Assembly: GCF_000364705.1 (NCBI RefSeq) | Contig: NZ_AQOH01000181.1 | Location: forward strand, 1 to 64,000 | Direction of reading: 5' to 3' | Source: Pseudomonas fuscovaginae SE-1 | Lineage (GTDB): Bacteria; Pseudomonadota; Gammaproteobacteria; Pseudomonadales; Pseudomonadaceae | DNA length: 64,000 nucleotides | In this document: positions 26,221-34,446 of the stretch, one piece after another | How positions within the stretch are numbered: position 1 is the stretch's first letter | Layout: the number at the start of each line of letters is the position of its first letter | Translations under genes and position numbers: made by a program | Notes under the pieces: model-generated | What the model was told of the DNA's origin: nothing | The model's database searches: none | What the model saw: only the letters and a program-made list of their open reading frames with translations

Positions 26221-27375
26221 TCAGTGGCTGCCTGCTGCCTTGTTCAGGTCGCTTTCCTGCCACTCGGTGTAGACGCAGGCATCGGCGGTGGCCCAGCGCA
26301 CGACGACCGAGTCACCGGCCTTGAGCGGCATGCCGGTGGCGGACAGGGCCTTGACGGTCATCGCCGTGCCGCCCTGGGTGACGACACTGCAGGTCTGGCT
26401 TTCACCGAGGAACAGCACCTCGCCGACGGTCGCCTTGACCTGGTTCCAGCCGGCGGCCAGGGGCTCGTTGGCGGCCTGTTCGAGGCTCAGGGCCAGGGCC
26501 TTTTCCGGGCGTACCATCAGCAGGATGTCCTGGTCGTTGTGCAGGCCCGAGGTCAGTCGGATCGACAGCGCCTGGCCCTCGAAACTGGCGGCCCCGTTGC
26601 CCTGGGCCTTGAGCCGCAGGAAGTTGGAGTTGCCCAGGAACGAGGCGACGAAGGCGTTCGGCGGGTTCTGGTAGAGGTCGTAGCCGCTGCCCAGGCCGAC
26701 GATCCTGCCGTGGCTGAAGATGGCGATGCGCTGGGACAGGCGCATGGCTTCTTCCTGGTCATGGGTCACGTAGACGATGGTGATGCCCAGGCGCCGATGC
26801 AGTTGGCGCAGTTCGTCCTGCAGGTCTTCGCGCAGCTTCTTGTCCAGCGCGCCGAGCGGTTCGTCCATCAGCAGGATGCGCGGTTCGTAGACCAGGGCGC
26901 GGGCGATCGCCACGCGCTGCTGCTGGCCGCCGGACAGTTGCGCGGGGCGGCGATGAGCAAACTTGTCCAGCTGGACCAGCTTGAGCATGGCGTCGACGCG
27001 CTTGTCCCGTTCGGCGGCATCCAGCTTGCGGATGGCCAGGGGGAAGGCAATGTTGTCGCGCACCGAGAGGTGCGGGAACAGCGAGTAGCGCTGGAACACC
27101 ATGCCGATGTCGCGCTTGTGCGGCGGCACGTTGACCAGCGACTTGCCCTCGACCAGGATTTCCCCGGAGCTGGGGCTCTCGAAGCCGGCCAGCATCGACA
27201 GGGTGGTGCTCTTGCCCGAGCCGCTGGAGCCGAGGAAGGTCAGGAACTCGCCGTCCTTGATGTCCAGCGAGATATTGTCCACCGCGGCGAAGTCGCCGTA
27301 GTGCTTGTTCAGGTTGCGCAGGCTGACCAGGGTGCGGTCGTTCTGTTGTGCGGAATCTTTGATCACGGCACTCAT
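26221..27375 (-). CDS. ABC transporter ATP-binding protein, polyamine/betaine type (PotA-like)
   Basis: A 384-residue ATPase of the CUT1/spermidine-putrescine class: Walker A GSSGSGKST, Q-loop MVFQRYSLFPHL, signature LSGGQQQRVAIARAL, Walker B ILLMDEPLGALD, and a C-terminal TOBE-type regulatory region. The ATG at 27375 gives MSAVIKDSAQ. It is the last gene of a binding protein-permease-permease-ATPase operon whose promoter region carries operator site 4. The substrate class fits small cationic or zwitterionic amines. Confidence 0.92.
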   Translation of the reverse strand: MSAVIKDSAQQNDRTLVSLRNLNKHYGDFAAVDNISLDIKDGEFLTFLGSSGSGKSTTLSMLAGFESPSSGEILVEGKSLVNVPPHKRDIGMVFQRYSLFPHLSVRDNIAFPLAIRKLDAAERDKRVDAMLKLVQLDKFAHRRPAQLSGGQQQRVAIARALVYEPRILLMDEPLGALDKKLREDLQDELRQLHRRLGITIVYVTHDQEEAMRLSQRIAIFSHGRIVGLGSGYDLYQNPPNAFVASFLGNSNFLRLKAQGNGAASFEGQALSIRLTSGLHNDQDILLMVRPEKALALSLEQAANEPLAAGWNQVKATVGEVLFLGESQTCSVVTQGGTAMTVKALSATGMPLKAGDSVVVRWATADACVYTEWQESDLNKAAGSH

Positions 27376-27394
27376 CTTGTCTACTCCTGGGCGC

Positions 27395-28204
27395 TCAGGC
27401 GCTGAGTTCATTGCGCCGACGCAGGGCGGCGGCTATCACCATCACCAACACCGACAGGCCGATCAGCAGCGTCGAAGCGACGGCGATCACCGGAGTCAGG
27501 TCCTGGCGCAGGGTGGTCCACATTTTCACGGGCAGGGTCTGCAGGGTCGGGCTGGCCATCATCACGCTCAGCACCACCTCGTCCCACGACACCAGGAAGG
27601 CGAACAGGGCACCGGCGACCATGCCGGGGCGGATGGCCGGGAAGGTCACCTTGAACACCGCCTGCAGGCGCGAGGCGCCACAGATCACCGCGGCATCCTC
27701 GATCGACTGGTCGAACAGTTTCAGGGAGTTGATGATCGAGATGATGGTGAAGGGCAGGGCGACGATCACGTGGCTGACCACGAAGGCGAACATCGTGCCG
27801 GTGTAGCCGAGCTTGAGGAACAGCGCATAGACCGCCACGGCGATGATCACCAGCGGCACGATCATCGGCAGGGTGAACAGCCCGTAGAGCATTTCACGAC
27901 CGGGGAAGCGCCCGCGCACCAGGGCGAAGGCGGTCGGCAGGCCCAGCGCGACGGCGCAGACGGTGGTCAGCACGGCGACCTTGAGGCTGGCCAGGGCAGC
28001 GCTCATCCACTCCGGGTTGGAGAAGAACTGGCCGTACCATTTCAGGGTCCAGCCCGGTGGTGGGAACACCAGCCACTGCGAGGAACCGAACGACAGCAGG
28101 ACGATGAACACGATCGGCAGCAACAGGAACAGCGCGATCAGTCCGGTGGTGAGGTAGAGGCCCAGGCGCATGCGCCGGCTCATGGCATTCGGGGTCAGGA
28201 GCAT
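27395..28204 (-). CDS. ABC transporter permease (PotC-like)
   Basis: A 269-residue inner-membrane protein with about six hydrophobic segments and the EAA loop (DAAVICGASRLQAVFKVTFP) that contacts the ATPase. It starts MLLTPNAMSRRMRLGLYL, has 6 bases between its start and the stop of the upstream permease, and lies 19 bases before the ATPase start, so it is translated as part of one operon. Confidence 0.9.
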   Translation of the reverse strand: MLLTPNAMSRRMRLGLYLTTGLIALFLLLPIVFIVLLSFGSSQWLVFPPPGWTLKWYGQFFSNPEWMSAALASLKVAVLTTVCAVALGLPTAFALVRGRFPGREMLYGLFTLPMIVPLVIIAVAVYALFLKLGYTGTMFAFVVSHVIVALPFTIISIINSLKLFDQSIEDAAVICGASRLQAVFKVTFPAIRPGMVAGALFAFLVSWDEVVLSVMMASPTLQTLPVKMWTTLRQDLTPVIAVASTLLIGLSVLVMVIAAALRRRNELSA

Positions 28205-28210
28205 GGCGGC

Positions 28211-29155
28211 TTACCTCGCATTGCTCGCGCCGACCGGGGATTCCGGCTGGAGCTTCAGGTAGAAGTAGAACAGCACCAGGGTGATCAGGATCAGCAGGGC
28301 GGCGCCGGCGCTGGCCAGGCCCCAGTTGAGGAACGATTGCACCTGTTGAATGATGAACTCCGGCAGCATCATGTTCTGCGCGCCGCCCAGCAGGGCCGGC
28401 GTGACGTAGTAACCCAGGGACATCACGAACACCATCAGCGCGCCGGAAAACAGTCCCGGACGGCACAGTGGCAGGAAGACCCGGAAGAAGTTGGTCCACG
28501 GGCTTGCACCACAGATGGAACCGGCCTGCAGGATCATCGGGTCGATGGCCTGCATGGTCGCCTGCAGGGGCAGGACGATGAACGGAATCATGATGTAGCT
28601 CATGCCGATCACCACGCCGGTCAGGTTGTGCACCATCTCCAGCGGTTGGTCGATGATCCCCAGGCCCATCAGCAGCTTGTTGATCACACCCGAGGCCTGC
28701 AGCAGCACCAGCCAGGAGTAGGTGCGCGCCAGCAGGCTGGTCCACATCGACAGCAGGACGATATTGAGCAGCCAGCGGCCCCAGCCCCGTGGTACCAGGG
28801 TGATCGCCCAGGCCAGCGGGAAGCCCAGCAGCAGGCTGAACAGCGTGACCAGGCCGGCCACCGAGAAGGTGTTGAGCAGCACCCGTGCATACGCCGAGTT
28901 GGCGAACAGTTGCTGGTAGTTCTCAAGCCCCGGGCTAGGCTCCAGCACGCCGCGCAGCAGCAGGCCGATCAGCGGTGCGAGAAAGAACACGCCCAGGAAC
29001 AGCAGGGCGGGTGCCAGGTTGCCGGCGCCTTTCCAGCGGCGGGCCAGGGAGGGAGAGTTGTTCATGACAGCCGCCTTGCCGGGGGCCGAGCCGGCGGCGC
29101 CGCTGGCGCCTCCGGTCGGTTGGGAGGAATGGGACGCCGTGGCGGCCATTTTCAT
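28211..29155 (-). CDS. ABC transporter permease (PotB-like)
   Basis: A 314-residue permease with about six membrane segments after a 35-residue Gly/Ala/Ser-rich cytoplasmic leader (MKMAATASHSSQPTGG), which is longer than usual for PotB. The EAA loop is QAGSICGASPWTNFFRVFLP. Its ATG overlaps the stop of the binding-protein gene (ATGA at 29152-29155), a sign of translational coupling; I therefore prefer 29155 over the longer open frame. Confidence 0.9.
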   Translation of the reverse strand: MKMAATASHSSQPTGGASGAAGSAPGKAAVMNNSPSLARRWKGAGNLAPALLFLGVFFLAPLIGLLLRGVLEPSPGLENYQQLFANSAYARVLLNTFSVAGLVTLFSLLLGFPLAWAITLVPRGWGRWLLNIVLLSMWTSLLARTYSWLVLLQASGVINKLLMGLGIIDQPLEMVHNLTGVVIGMSYIMIPFIVLPLQATMQAIDPMILQAGSICGASPWTNFFRVFLPLCRPGLFSGALMVFVMSLGYYVTPALLGGAQNMMLPEFIIQQVQSFLNWGLASAGAALLILITLVLFYFYLKLQPESPVGASNAR

Positions 29156-30177
29156 TTGACCAGCCATTCGTTCCACCGTGTCGCGATAGCCGGGCCGTTC
29201 TTGGCCCAGTAGGCGAAGTCAAGGGTGATCTGGTCCTTGGCATAGGCGGTCGGCAGGTTGGGAGCCAGCACGGAGTCCAGGCGCGGCACGCTGTCGACGT
29301 TGACCGGCGCGTAGGCGGTCAGGTTGGAGAAGTCGGCCTGGCCCTTGGCGCTGCTGGCGTTGGCCAGGAACTTCATGGCCGCGGCCTTGTTCTTCGTGCC
29401 CTTCGGTACCACCAGGATGTCGGCCATGACCAGGTTCTGTTTCCAGCTCACGCCCACCGGCGCGCCGTCCTGCTGCAGGGCATAGACGCGACCGTTCCAG
29501 AACTGGCCGAGGCTGGCTTCGCCGGAGGCCAGCAGTTGCTGGGACTGGGCGCCGCCGCCCCACCAGACGATGTCTTTCTTGATGGTGTCGAGTTTCTTGA
29601 AGGCACGGTCCAGGTCCAGCGGGTAGAGCTTGTCGGCGGGAACGCCGTCAGCCAGCAGGGCCAGTTCGAGCACACCAGGGCTTGGCCATTTGTAGAGGGC
29701 GCGCTTGCCGGGGTAGGTCTTGGTGTCGAACAGGGCGGTCCAGTCCTGGGGCTTGCTGCCGGCGAGCTTGCCCTCGTTGTAGCCGAGTACGAAGGAGAAG
29801 AAGAACGAACCGACACCGTGGTCGGAAACGAAGCGCGGGTCGATCTTGTCGCGCTGGATCACGCTGAAATCGAGGGGTTCGAGCAGGCCTTCGCTGGCGG
29901 CGCGCAGGGCGAAGTCGGCTTCGACGTCGACCACGTCCCATTGCACGTTGCCGCTTTCGACCATGGCCTTGAGCTTGCCGTAGTCGGTCGGGCCGTCCTG
30001 GACGACGGTGATGCCGCTGGCCTTGCTGAACGGGTCGGCCCATGCCTGCTTCTGCGCGTCCTGGGTGCTACCACCCCAACTGACGAAGTTGACGCTTTCG
30101 GCGGCCATCGCGGCCTGGCTGCCCATGCTCAGCAAGCCTGCCAGCAATACAGCGGTCGTACCTTTTTTCAACACCAT
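29152..30177 (-). CDS. ABC transporter periplasmic substrate-binding protein (PotD-like)
   Basis: A 341-residue exported protein: signal peptide through AMAAES, then the type II binding-protein fold of the polyamine family (NFVSWGGSTQDAQKQAW, DVVDVEADFALRAASEG, NLVMADILVVPKGTKNK). AGGG is 7 bases from the ATG at 30177 and only one from the GTG at 30183, so I use the ATG. Paralogues of this family bind polyamines, choline-like betaines or opines. Within this regulon a quaternary betaine such as trigonelline is a plausible ligand; this is inference. Confidence 0.9.
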   Translation of the reverse strand: MVLKKGTTAVLLAGLLSMGSQAAMAAESVNFVSWGGSTQDAQKQAWADPFSKASGITVVQDGPTDYGKLKAMVESGNVQWDVVDVEADFALRAASEGLLEPLDFSVIQRDKIDPRFVSDHGVGSFFFSFVLGYNEGKLAGSKPQDWTALFDTKTYPGKRALYKWPSPGVLELALLADGVPADKLYPLDLDRAFKKLDTIKKDIVWWGGGAQSQQLLASGEASLGQFWNGRVYALQQDGAPVGVSWKQNLVMADILVVPKGTKNKAAAMKFLANASSAKGQADFSNLTAYAPVNVDSVPRLDSVLAPNLPTAYAKDQITLDFAYWAKNGPAIATRWNEWLVK

Positions 30178-30343
30178 TTTCACGCCCTCATTGTTGTGTT
30201 TTTGAGCGGGCTATCGATGCCCGCCTATCGGGAGCAGCTGGTTCTTCAATGCCTTTGCAGGCGGTCTTGGCAAGGCTAGTCGCCTGTCTCGTTCTTGGCC
30301 GGTTTCCTGGATGAGTTTGTTCGGTCTACGGGATATCATATTA

Positions 30344-30353
30344 TGGTATTCCA
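30344..30353. promoter_or_regulatory. GntR operator site 4 (TGGTATTCCA) before the ABC importer operon
   Basis: On the minus strand it reads TTGGAATACCATAATATGA, nearly the same as site 3 and in the direction of the transporter genes. It lies 167 bases before the binding-protein start, within the 238-base gap between that gene and ribB. Confidence 0.7.
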
Positions 30354-30415
30354 AACTTTCTGCAAGCACTTTGCCTTACCGGTTATCCGGCCAACACGGT
30401 TTTTCTCCCTCGCGG

Positions 30416-31525
30416 CTACTGGGTGAAGGGAATGCTCTCGACCACTTCGAGGTTGTAGCCGGTCAAGCCCGCGTATTTCAGCGGTGGGCCCAGGTGGCGC
30501 AGCTTGCCGATACCGAGGTCTTGCAGGATCTGTGCCCCGGTACCGACCTCGGAGTAGATCCGCGATTGTGAGCGGCTGTACTGGCGCGGTGGCTGGGTCA
30601 GTTGCGGAATCCGCTCGAGCAGGGCCTGGGACGATTCATGGTTGGCCAGGACCACGACGACGCCGCGACCTTCCTCGGCGACCCGTTGCAGGGCGGCCCA
30701 CAGCGTCCAGTTGCTCGGCCCGTGGTACTCGGCGCCGACCAGGTCGCGCAGCGGGTCGATGACGTGCACCCGCACCAGCGTCGGCTCGTCGCGGCGGATA
30801 TCGCCCATGACCATGGCCATGTGCACGCCACCTTCGATCCGGTCTTCGTAGCTCACCAGGCGGAAGGTGCCGTGCACGGTTGGCAGCTCGCGCTCGCCGA
30901 TGCGCGCCACGGTGTGCTCGGTGCTCAGGCGATAGTGGATGAGGTCGGCGATGGTGCCGATCTTGATCCCGTGCTTGCGGGCGAACACTTCCAGGTCCGG
31001 ACGGCGGGCCATGGTGCCGTCGTCGTTCATCACCTCGACGATCACCGAGGCGGGGGTGAAGCCGGCCAGGCGTGCCAGGTCGCAACCGGCTTCGGTGTGT
31101 CCGGCGCGGGTCAGCACGCCGCCTTCGCGGGCGCGCAGGGGGAAGATGTGGCCGGGCTGCACCAGGTCGTCGGCGCAGGCGTTGGCCGCTACGGCGGCCG
31201 CCACGGTGCGCGCGCGATCGGCGGCGGAGATGCCGGTGGTGACCCCGGTGGCGGCCTCGATGGAGACGGTGAAGGCGGTGCTGAAGACGCTGCCGTTGCT
31301 CGGCACCATCTGCTCCAGGCCCAGGCGCTGGCAGTGCTCGTCGGTCAAGGTCAGGCAGATCAGCCCCCGGGCCTCGCGGGCCATGAAGCTGATGGCCTGG
31401 GCGTCGCAACGGTCGGCGGCGAGCAGCAGGTCGCCTTCGTTCTCGCGGTCTTCATCGTCCACCAGCAGGACCATCTTGCCCTGGCGGTAGTCTTCGATTA
31501 TTTCTTCGATGCTGTTAAAGGCCAT
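30416..31525 (-). CDS. ribB: 3,4-dihydroxy-2-butanone 4-phosphate synthase with degenerate GTP cyclohydrolase II domain (RibB/RibBA-like)
   Basis: A 369-residue protein. The N-terminal RibB domain is intact ([14 protein letters not shown], then [20 protein letters not shown]). The C-terminal RibA-like domain ([40 protein letters not shown]) lacks the three zinc-binding cysteines of GTP cyclohydrolase II, so only the RibB reaction is expected; riboflavin precursor synthesis. The ATG at 31525 gives [15 protein letters not shown]. It is an extra riboflavin gene placed under operator site 5, probably to raise flavin supply for the two-component oxygenase. No FMN riboswitch is present upstream. 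Confidence 0.9.
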   Translation of the reverse strand: MAFNSIEEIIEDYRQGKMVLLVDDEDRENEGDLLLAADRCDAQAISFMAREARGLICLTLTDEHCQRLGLEQMVPSNGSVFSTAFTVSIEAATGVTTGISAADRARTVAAAVAANACADDLVQPGHIFPLRAREGGVLTRAGHTEAGCDLARLAGFTPASVIVEVMNDDGTMARRPDLEVFARKHGIKIGTIADLIHYRLSTEHTVARIGERELPTVHGTFRLVSYEDRIEGGVHMAMVMGDIRRDEPTLVRVHVIDPLRDLVGAEYHGPSNWTLWAALQRVAEEGRGVVVVLANHESSQALLERIPQLTQPPRQYSRSQSRIYSEVGTGAQILQDLGIGKLRHLGPPLKYAGLTGYNLEVVESIPFTQ

Positions 31526-31557
31526 GTTGGATTCCCGGCGTGTGTGGCAGTATTTTG

Positions 31558-31567
31558 TGGTATACCA
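31558..31567. promoter_or_regulatory. GntR operator site 5 (TGGTATACCA) between ribB and the DUF1330 gene
   Basis: Extended form GTGGTATACCATAATAC, 33 bases before the ribB start and 33 before the DUF1330 start on the other strand. On the ribB side TTGTTT is followed 16 bases later by TACCAC within the operator. One site could control both divergent genes. Confidence 0.75.
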
Positions 31568-31599
31568 TAATACAAAATAAACAAACAATGAGGTCGACA

Positions 31600-31893
31600 A
31601 TGAAGGCTTACTGGATCGCTCATGTGGAAGTCACCGACCCTGAGCAATACACCGAGTACACCCGCCGCGCGCCGGCGGCCTTTGCTCAGTATGGTGGACG
31701 TTTCCTGGCCCGGGGCGGGCGTTCGCAGGCCGTGGAAGGGCGGCAGACGCCGCAGCGCAGCGTGGTGATCGAGTTCGACTCCTACGACCAGGCGCTGGCC
31801 TGTTACCACTCGGACTTGTACCAGGAGGCCAAGGGGCACCGCGCGGGTGTGGCGAAGGCTGAAATCATCATCGTCGAGGGCATGGCGCCCTGA
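31600..31893 (+). CDS. DUF1330 domain protein
   Basis: A 97-residue ferredoxin-like-fold protein (KAYWIAHVEVTDPEQYTEYT, RGGRSQAVEGRQTPQRSVVI, EFDSYDQALACYHSDLYQEA). GAGGTCGACA precedes the ATG at 31600; the ATG at 31588 lacks a site. DUF1330 proteins have no settled function and often sit in aromatic or heterocycle catabolic clusters. It is the only plus-strand gene between 25.5 and 38 kb and shares operator site 5 with ribB. Confidence 0.85.
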   Translation: MKAYWIAHVEVTDPEQYTEYTRRAPAAFAQYGGRFLARGGRSQAVEGRQTPQRSVVIEFDSYDQALACYHSDLYQEAKGHRAGVAKAEIIIVEGMAP

Positions 31894-31934
31894 TGTGACA
31901 TTTCGCGGGGGAATGGCCGCCTGCGGCGGTTCGC

Positions 31935-32085
31935 TGCATCACCCGGGCGGACGCGGAGCGTCCTGGGAGACGTTCCCACGGGGACCGTGGGAACGATCGG
32001 AATACAAGGGGCCAGCGGATGATCGTTCCCACGCTCTGCGTGGGAATGCAGCCGTGACGCTCTGCGTCACCCGGGCGGACCCGAA
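31935..32085. repeat. Block of short palindromes (REP-like repeat)
   Basis: Three hairpins in a row: CGTTCCCACG/CGTGGGAACG (31971-31995), TTCCCACGC/GCGTGGGAA (32026-32046) and GTGACGC/GCGTCAC (32054-32070). CACCCGGGCGGAC occurs on both sides (about 31940 and 32068). A partial copy of the middle unit (GATCGTTCCCATGCTCTGCG) is present at about 63893. This looks like a dispersed intergenic repeat and may also end transcription between two convergent genes. Confidence 0.65.
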
Positions 32086-32095
32086 ACACAAGGCC

Positions 32096-32659
32096 TCAGC
32101 GGATGAAGTGGACCTTGCCGGTGTCGTCATTGCCGACATACAGGCCATAGACTCCGGCCTGCCGTTCCTCGATGTAGCGCTCGAGAATCTGACGGATCGC
32201 CGGGTAGTAGATGCAGTCCCAGGGGATTTCGTCGGGTGTGAAGAAGCGGTAGTCCAGGGTCTCCGGACCGTACTGGTCGGTGATCTCCAGGGCGATGGCG
32301 CGGAAGATGATGTACACCTCGCTGATCTTCGGCACGCTGAAGATCGAATACGGCGAAATGATTTCCGCGCGCACGCCACTTTCTTCCCAGACCTCGCGCA
32401 GCGCCGCCTGTTCGGTGGTCTCGCCGCTTTCCATGAAGCCGGCCGGCAGGGTCCAGGTACCGGGGCGAGGGGGGATCGCCCGCTGGCACAGCAGGTAGCG
32501 ACCATCGCGCTCGATGATGCAGCCGGCGATGATCTTCGGATTGACGTAGTGGATGTAGCCGCAGCCCCGGCACATCAGGCGCTCATGGGTATCGCCCGCA
32601 GGCACCTGGCGAGCGAGGTCACCGGCACCGCATTGCGGACAGAAGCGCGGGGCGGCCAT
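32096..32659 (-). CDS. Nudix hydrolase with zinc ribbon
   Basis: A 187-residue protein with an N-terminal zinc ribbon (CPQCG at residues 7-11, CRGCGY near 30) and a Nudix box (GFMESGETTEQAALREVWEE). It hydrolyses a nucleoside diphosphate derivative; zinc-ribbon Nudix proteins of this size include NudC-like NAD and FAD/ADP-ribose pyrophosphatases. It begins 2 bases after the GntR stop and is the last gene of the minus-strand operon. A role in flavin or pyridine-nucleotide turnover would fit the pathway but is not shown. Confidence 0.87.
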   Translation of the reverse strand: MAAPRFCPQCGAGDLARQVPAGDTHERLMCRGCGYIHYVNPKIIAGCIIERDGRYLLCQRAIPPRPGTWTLPAGFMESGETTEQAALREVWEESGVRAEIISPYSIFSVPKISEVYIIFRAIALEITDQYGPETLDYRFFTPDEIPWDCIYYPAIRQILERYIEERQAGVYGLYVGNDDTGKVHFIR

Positions 32660-32661
32660 GT

Positions 32662-33414
32662 TCAGATACCTATGCGAGGTTCTTTGACAGCGATCGGGGC
32701 GACGATTTCCGGAATCGGGCCGGACTCGTCCTGCTTGCGTTGCAGGTATTCCATCGCCACCTTGGCGGCGGCGCGGACATGGTCCACGGAAGCCTGGTGC
32801 GCGGCCAGCGGGTCGCCGCTCTTGATCGCCTCGACGATGCGTTCCATTTCCTTGTTGCTGGCGCCGCGACGGTTTTCCTGGGAGACCGAGGTGGCCCGCA
32901 GGTAGCTGATGCGCGCCTGCAGCTGGCGCAGTTGGGTGGCGGCGGCGTGGTTGCCCGAGCCTTCGAGCAGCACGTCGTAGAAGCCCTGCACCGAATCGAG
33001 CACCTGCTGCAGCTCGCCGTCCTTGAGGGCCTTGCGGTTCTCCTCCAGGGCCTTTTCCAGGGCCTTGATGTCCTTGGCCTTGGCGCGCAGGGTGAACAGC
33101 TGGACGATCAGGCTTTCCAGTGCGCAACGCAGTTCGTAGATGTCCCGGGCGTCAGCAAGGGTGATGATGGCCACGCTCGGGCCCTTGGCGTCGGCGAACG
33201 CCACCAGGCCTTCGGACTCCAGGTGGCGCAGGGCTTCACGCACGGAGGTACGGCTGACGCCCAGGCGATCACACAGATCGCGCTCGACCAGACGGTCTCC
33301 CGGCAGCAGCTGGAAGTTCATGATGGCGCTTCGCAACTTGTCCAGCACGATTTCGCGCAGGGTAACGGGGTTGCGATTGACCTTGAAGTTGTCGTCGAGT
33401 GGCAGGCGTTTCAT
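32662..33414 (-). CDS. GntR-family (FCD/FadR-type) transcriptional repressor of the catabolic regulon
   Basis: A 250-residue regulator: winged helix at residues 15-85 (LRSAIMNFQLLPGDRLVERD, RLGVSRTSVREALRHLESEG) and a helical FCD ligand domain (DIYELRCALESLIVQL, then DHVRAAAKVAMEYLQ). FCD-type GntR proteins commonly bind palindromes with a TGGTATACCA-like core, which is the sequence repeated six times around this locus. I start it at ATG 33414 (MKRLPLDDNFKV). It is co-oriented with the long operon downstream of site 6. That it binds these sites, and that a pathway compound releases it, is inference. Confidence 0.9.
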   Translation of the reverse strand: MKRLPLDDNFKVNRNPVTLREIVLDKLRSAIMNFQLLPGDRLVERDLCDRLGVSRTSVREALRHLESEGLVAFADAKGPSVAIITLADARDIYELRCALESLIVQLFTLRAKAKDIKALEKALEENRKALKDGELQQVLDSVQGFYDVLLEGSGNHAAATQLRQLQARISYLRATSVSQENRRGASNKEMERIVEAIKSGDPLAAHQASVDHVRAAAKVAMEYLQRKQDESGPIPEIVAPIAVKEPRIGI

Positions 33415-33494
33415 CGGTTGCGCTCTGAGTCGGGTCGTCCGGAGCACGGGAACAGGGGGATAGGGCCTGCTACGCCGTACCGGACAGCCATCGG

Positions 33495-33890
33495 TTAACT
33501 GGAGGAACCTGCTTCGGCGTCGGCCTCGGCAAAGGCTTCGCGGGCCAGCCGGAAACTGTCCACGGCCGCGGGGACACCGCAATAAATACCGACTTGAAGC
33601 AGGATTTCGCGTATTTGTTCACGACTGAGGCCGTTACGCAAGGCGCCACGGACATGCAGCTTGAGTTCGTGGGGGCGGTTGAGGGCCGAAATCATCGCCA
33701 AGTTTATCATGCTGCGCTCCTTGAGCGATAAGCCCTCGCGGCCCCAGACGTGGCCCCAGCAGTATTCGGTGACCAGTTCCTGCAGCGGCCGGTTGAAGTC
33801 GTCGGCATTCTGGATGGACTTCCGCACATAGGCTTCGCCCAGTACCTGGGTACGGATCTGCAGGCCCTGCTGGTACTTCTCGTTGCTCAT
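33495..33890 (-). CDS. Carboxymuconolactone decarboxylase family protein (PcaC-like)
   Basis: A 131-residue AhpD-like protein close in length and motif order to PcaC (AYVRKSIQNADDFNRPLQEL, GREGLSLKERSMINLAMISA, YCGVPAAVDSFRLA). It has a single cysteine at the conserved IYCG position and so lacks the peroxidase CxxC. In this operon it may decarboxylate a lactone or acid intermediate. It lies 58 bases after the flavin reductase gene and 80 before gntR. Confidence 0.88.
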   Translation of the reverse strand: MSNEKYQQGLQIRTQVLGEAYVRKSIQNADDFNRPLQELVTEYCWGHVWGREGLSLKERSMINLAMISALNRPHELKLHVRGALRNGLSREQIREILLQVGIYCGVPAAVDSFRLAREAFAEADAEAGSSS

Positions 33891-33948
33891 TTCGCGTCCT
33901 CGAAAAAAGGGTCGTGCGCGAGAGGCCGGCGCACGACCGAAACAGCCG

Positions 33949-34434
33949 TCAGGCCAGGCTCGGCAGCGCGCCCAGCTTGCCCTTGTGATAGATCATCGGG
34001 GTGACCGGCTCCTGCGGCAGGATCAGGTTCTTCACCGCGCCGACGATGATCGCGTGGTCGCCGCCGTCGTACTCGCGCCACAGTTCGCACTCGATGATCG
34101 CCGTGGCCTTGGCCAGCAGCGGGTTGCCCAGTTCGCTCAGGTGCCAGTCGATGCCCTTGGCCTTGTCCTTGCCCTTGCCGGCGAACGCATAGGCCTCGGC
34201 GGTCTGCTCGGCGGACAGCAGGTGAATCGCGAACTGCTTGCTGTCACGCAGGATGGGATAGGTGTCCGAAGCATAGTTGGGGCAGAACAGCACCAGCGCC
34301 GGATCGATCGACAGCGCGCTGAAGGCGCTGGCGGTGATGCCGACGATACCGCCGTCGGCGTCGAGGGCGGTGACCACCGTGACGCCGGAGGGGAAGGAGC
34401 CCATGACTTCTTTGTAGATACCGGGTTCGATCAT
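33949..34434 (-). CDS. Flavin reductase (RutF/HpaC family), copy 2
   Basis: A 161-residue paralogue of the reductase at 19528, with the same length and nearly the same motif set (MGSFPSGVTVVTA, ASAFSALSIDPALVLFCP, GGDHAIIVGAVKNLILP). It sits directly behind the aldehyde dehydrogenase gene, 12 bases away. Two such reductases in one regulon suggest either a recent duplication or two oxygenase steps with separate FMNH2 supply. Confidence 0.9.
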   Translation of the reverse strand: MIEPGIYKEVMGSFPSGVTVVTALDADGGIVGITASAFSALSIDPALVLFCPNYASDTYPILRDSKQFAIHLLSAEQTAEAYAFAGKGKDKAKGIDWHLSELGNPLLAKATAIIECELWREYDGGDHAIIVGAVKNLILPQEPVTPMIYHKGKLGALPSLA

Positions 34435-34446
34435 TTCATCTGTCTC

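Noticed and set aside
27305-29212. Long plus-strand open frame opposite the ABC transporter genes
   Set aside because: Gln/His/Arg-rich shadow of two permease genes; no family motif and no start region.
31526-31599. FMN riboswitch before ribB
   Set aside because: Only 33 bases lie between the operator and the ribB start, too short for the RFN element, and none of its conserved blocks are seen.
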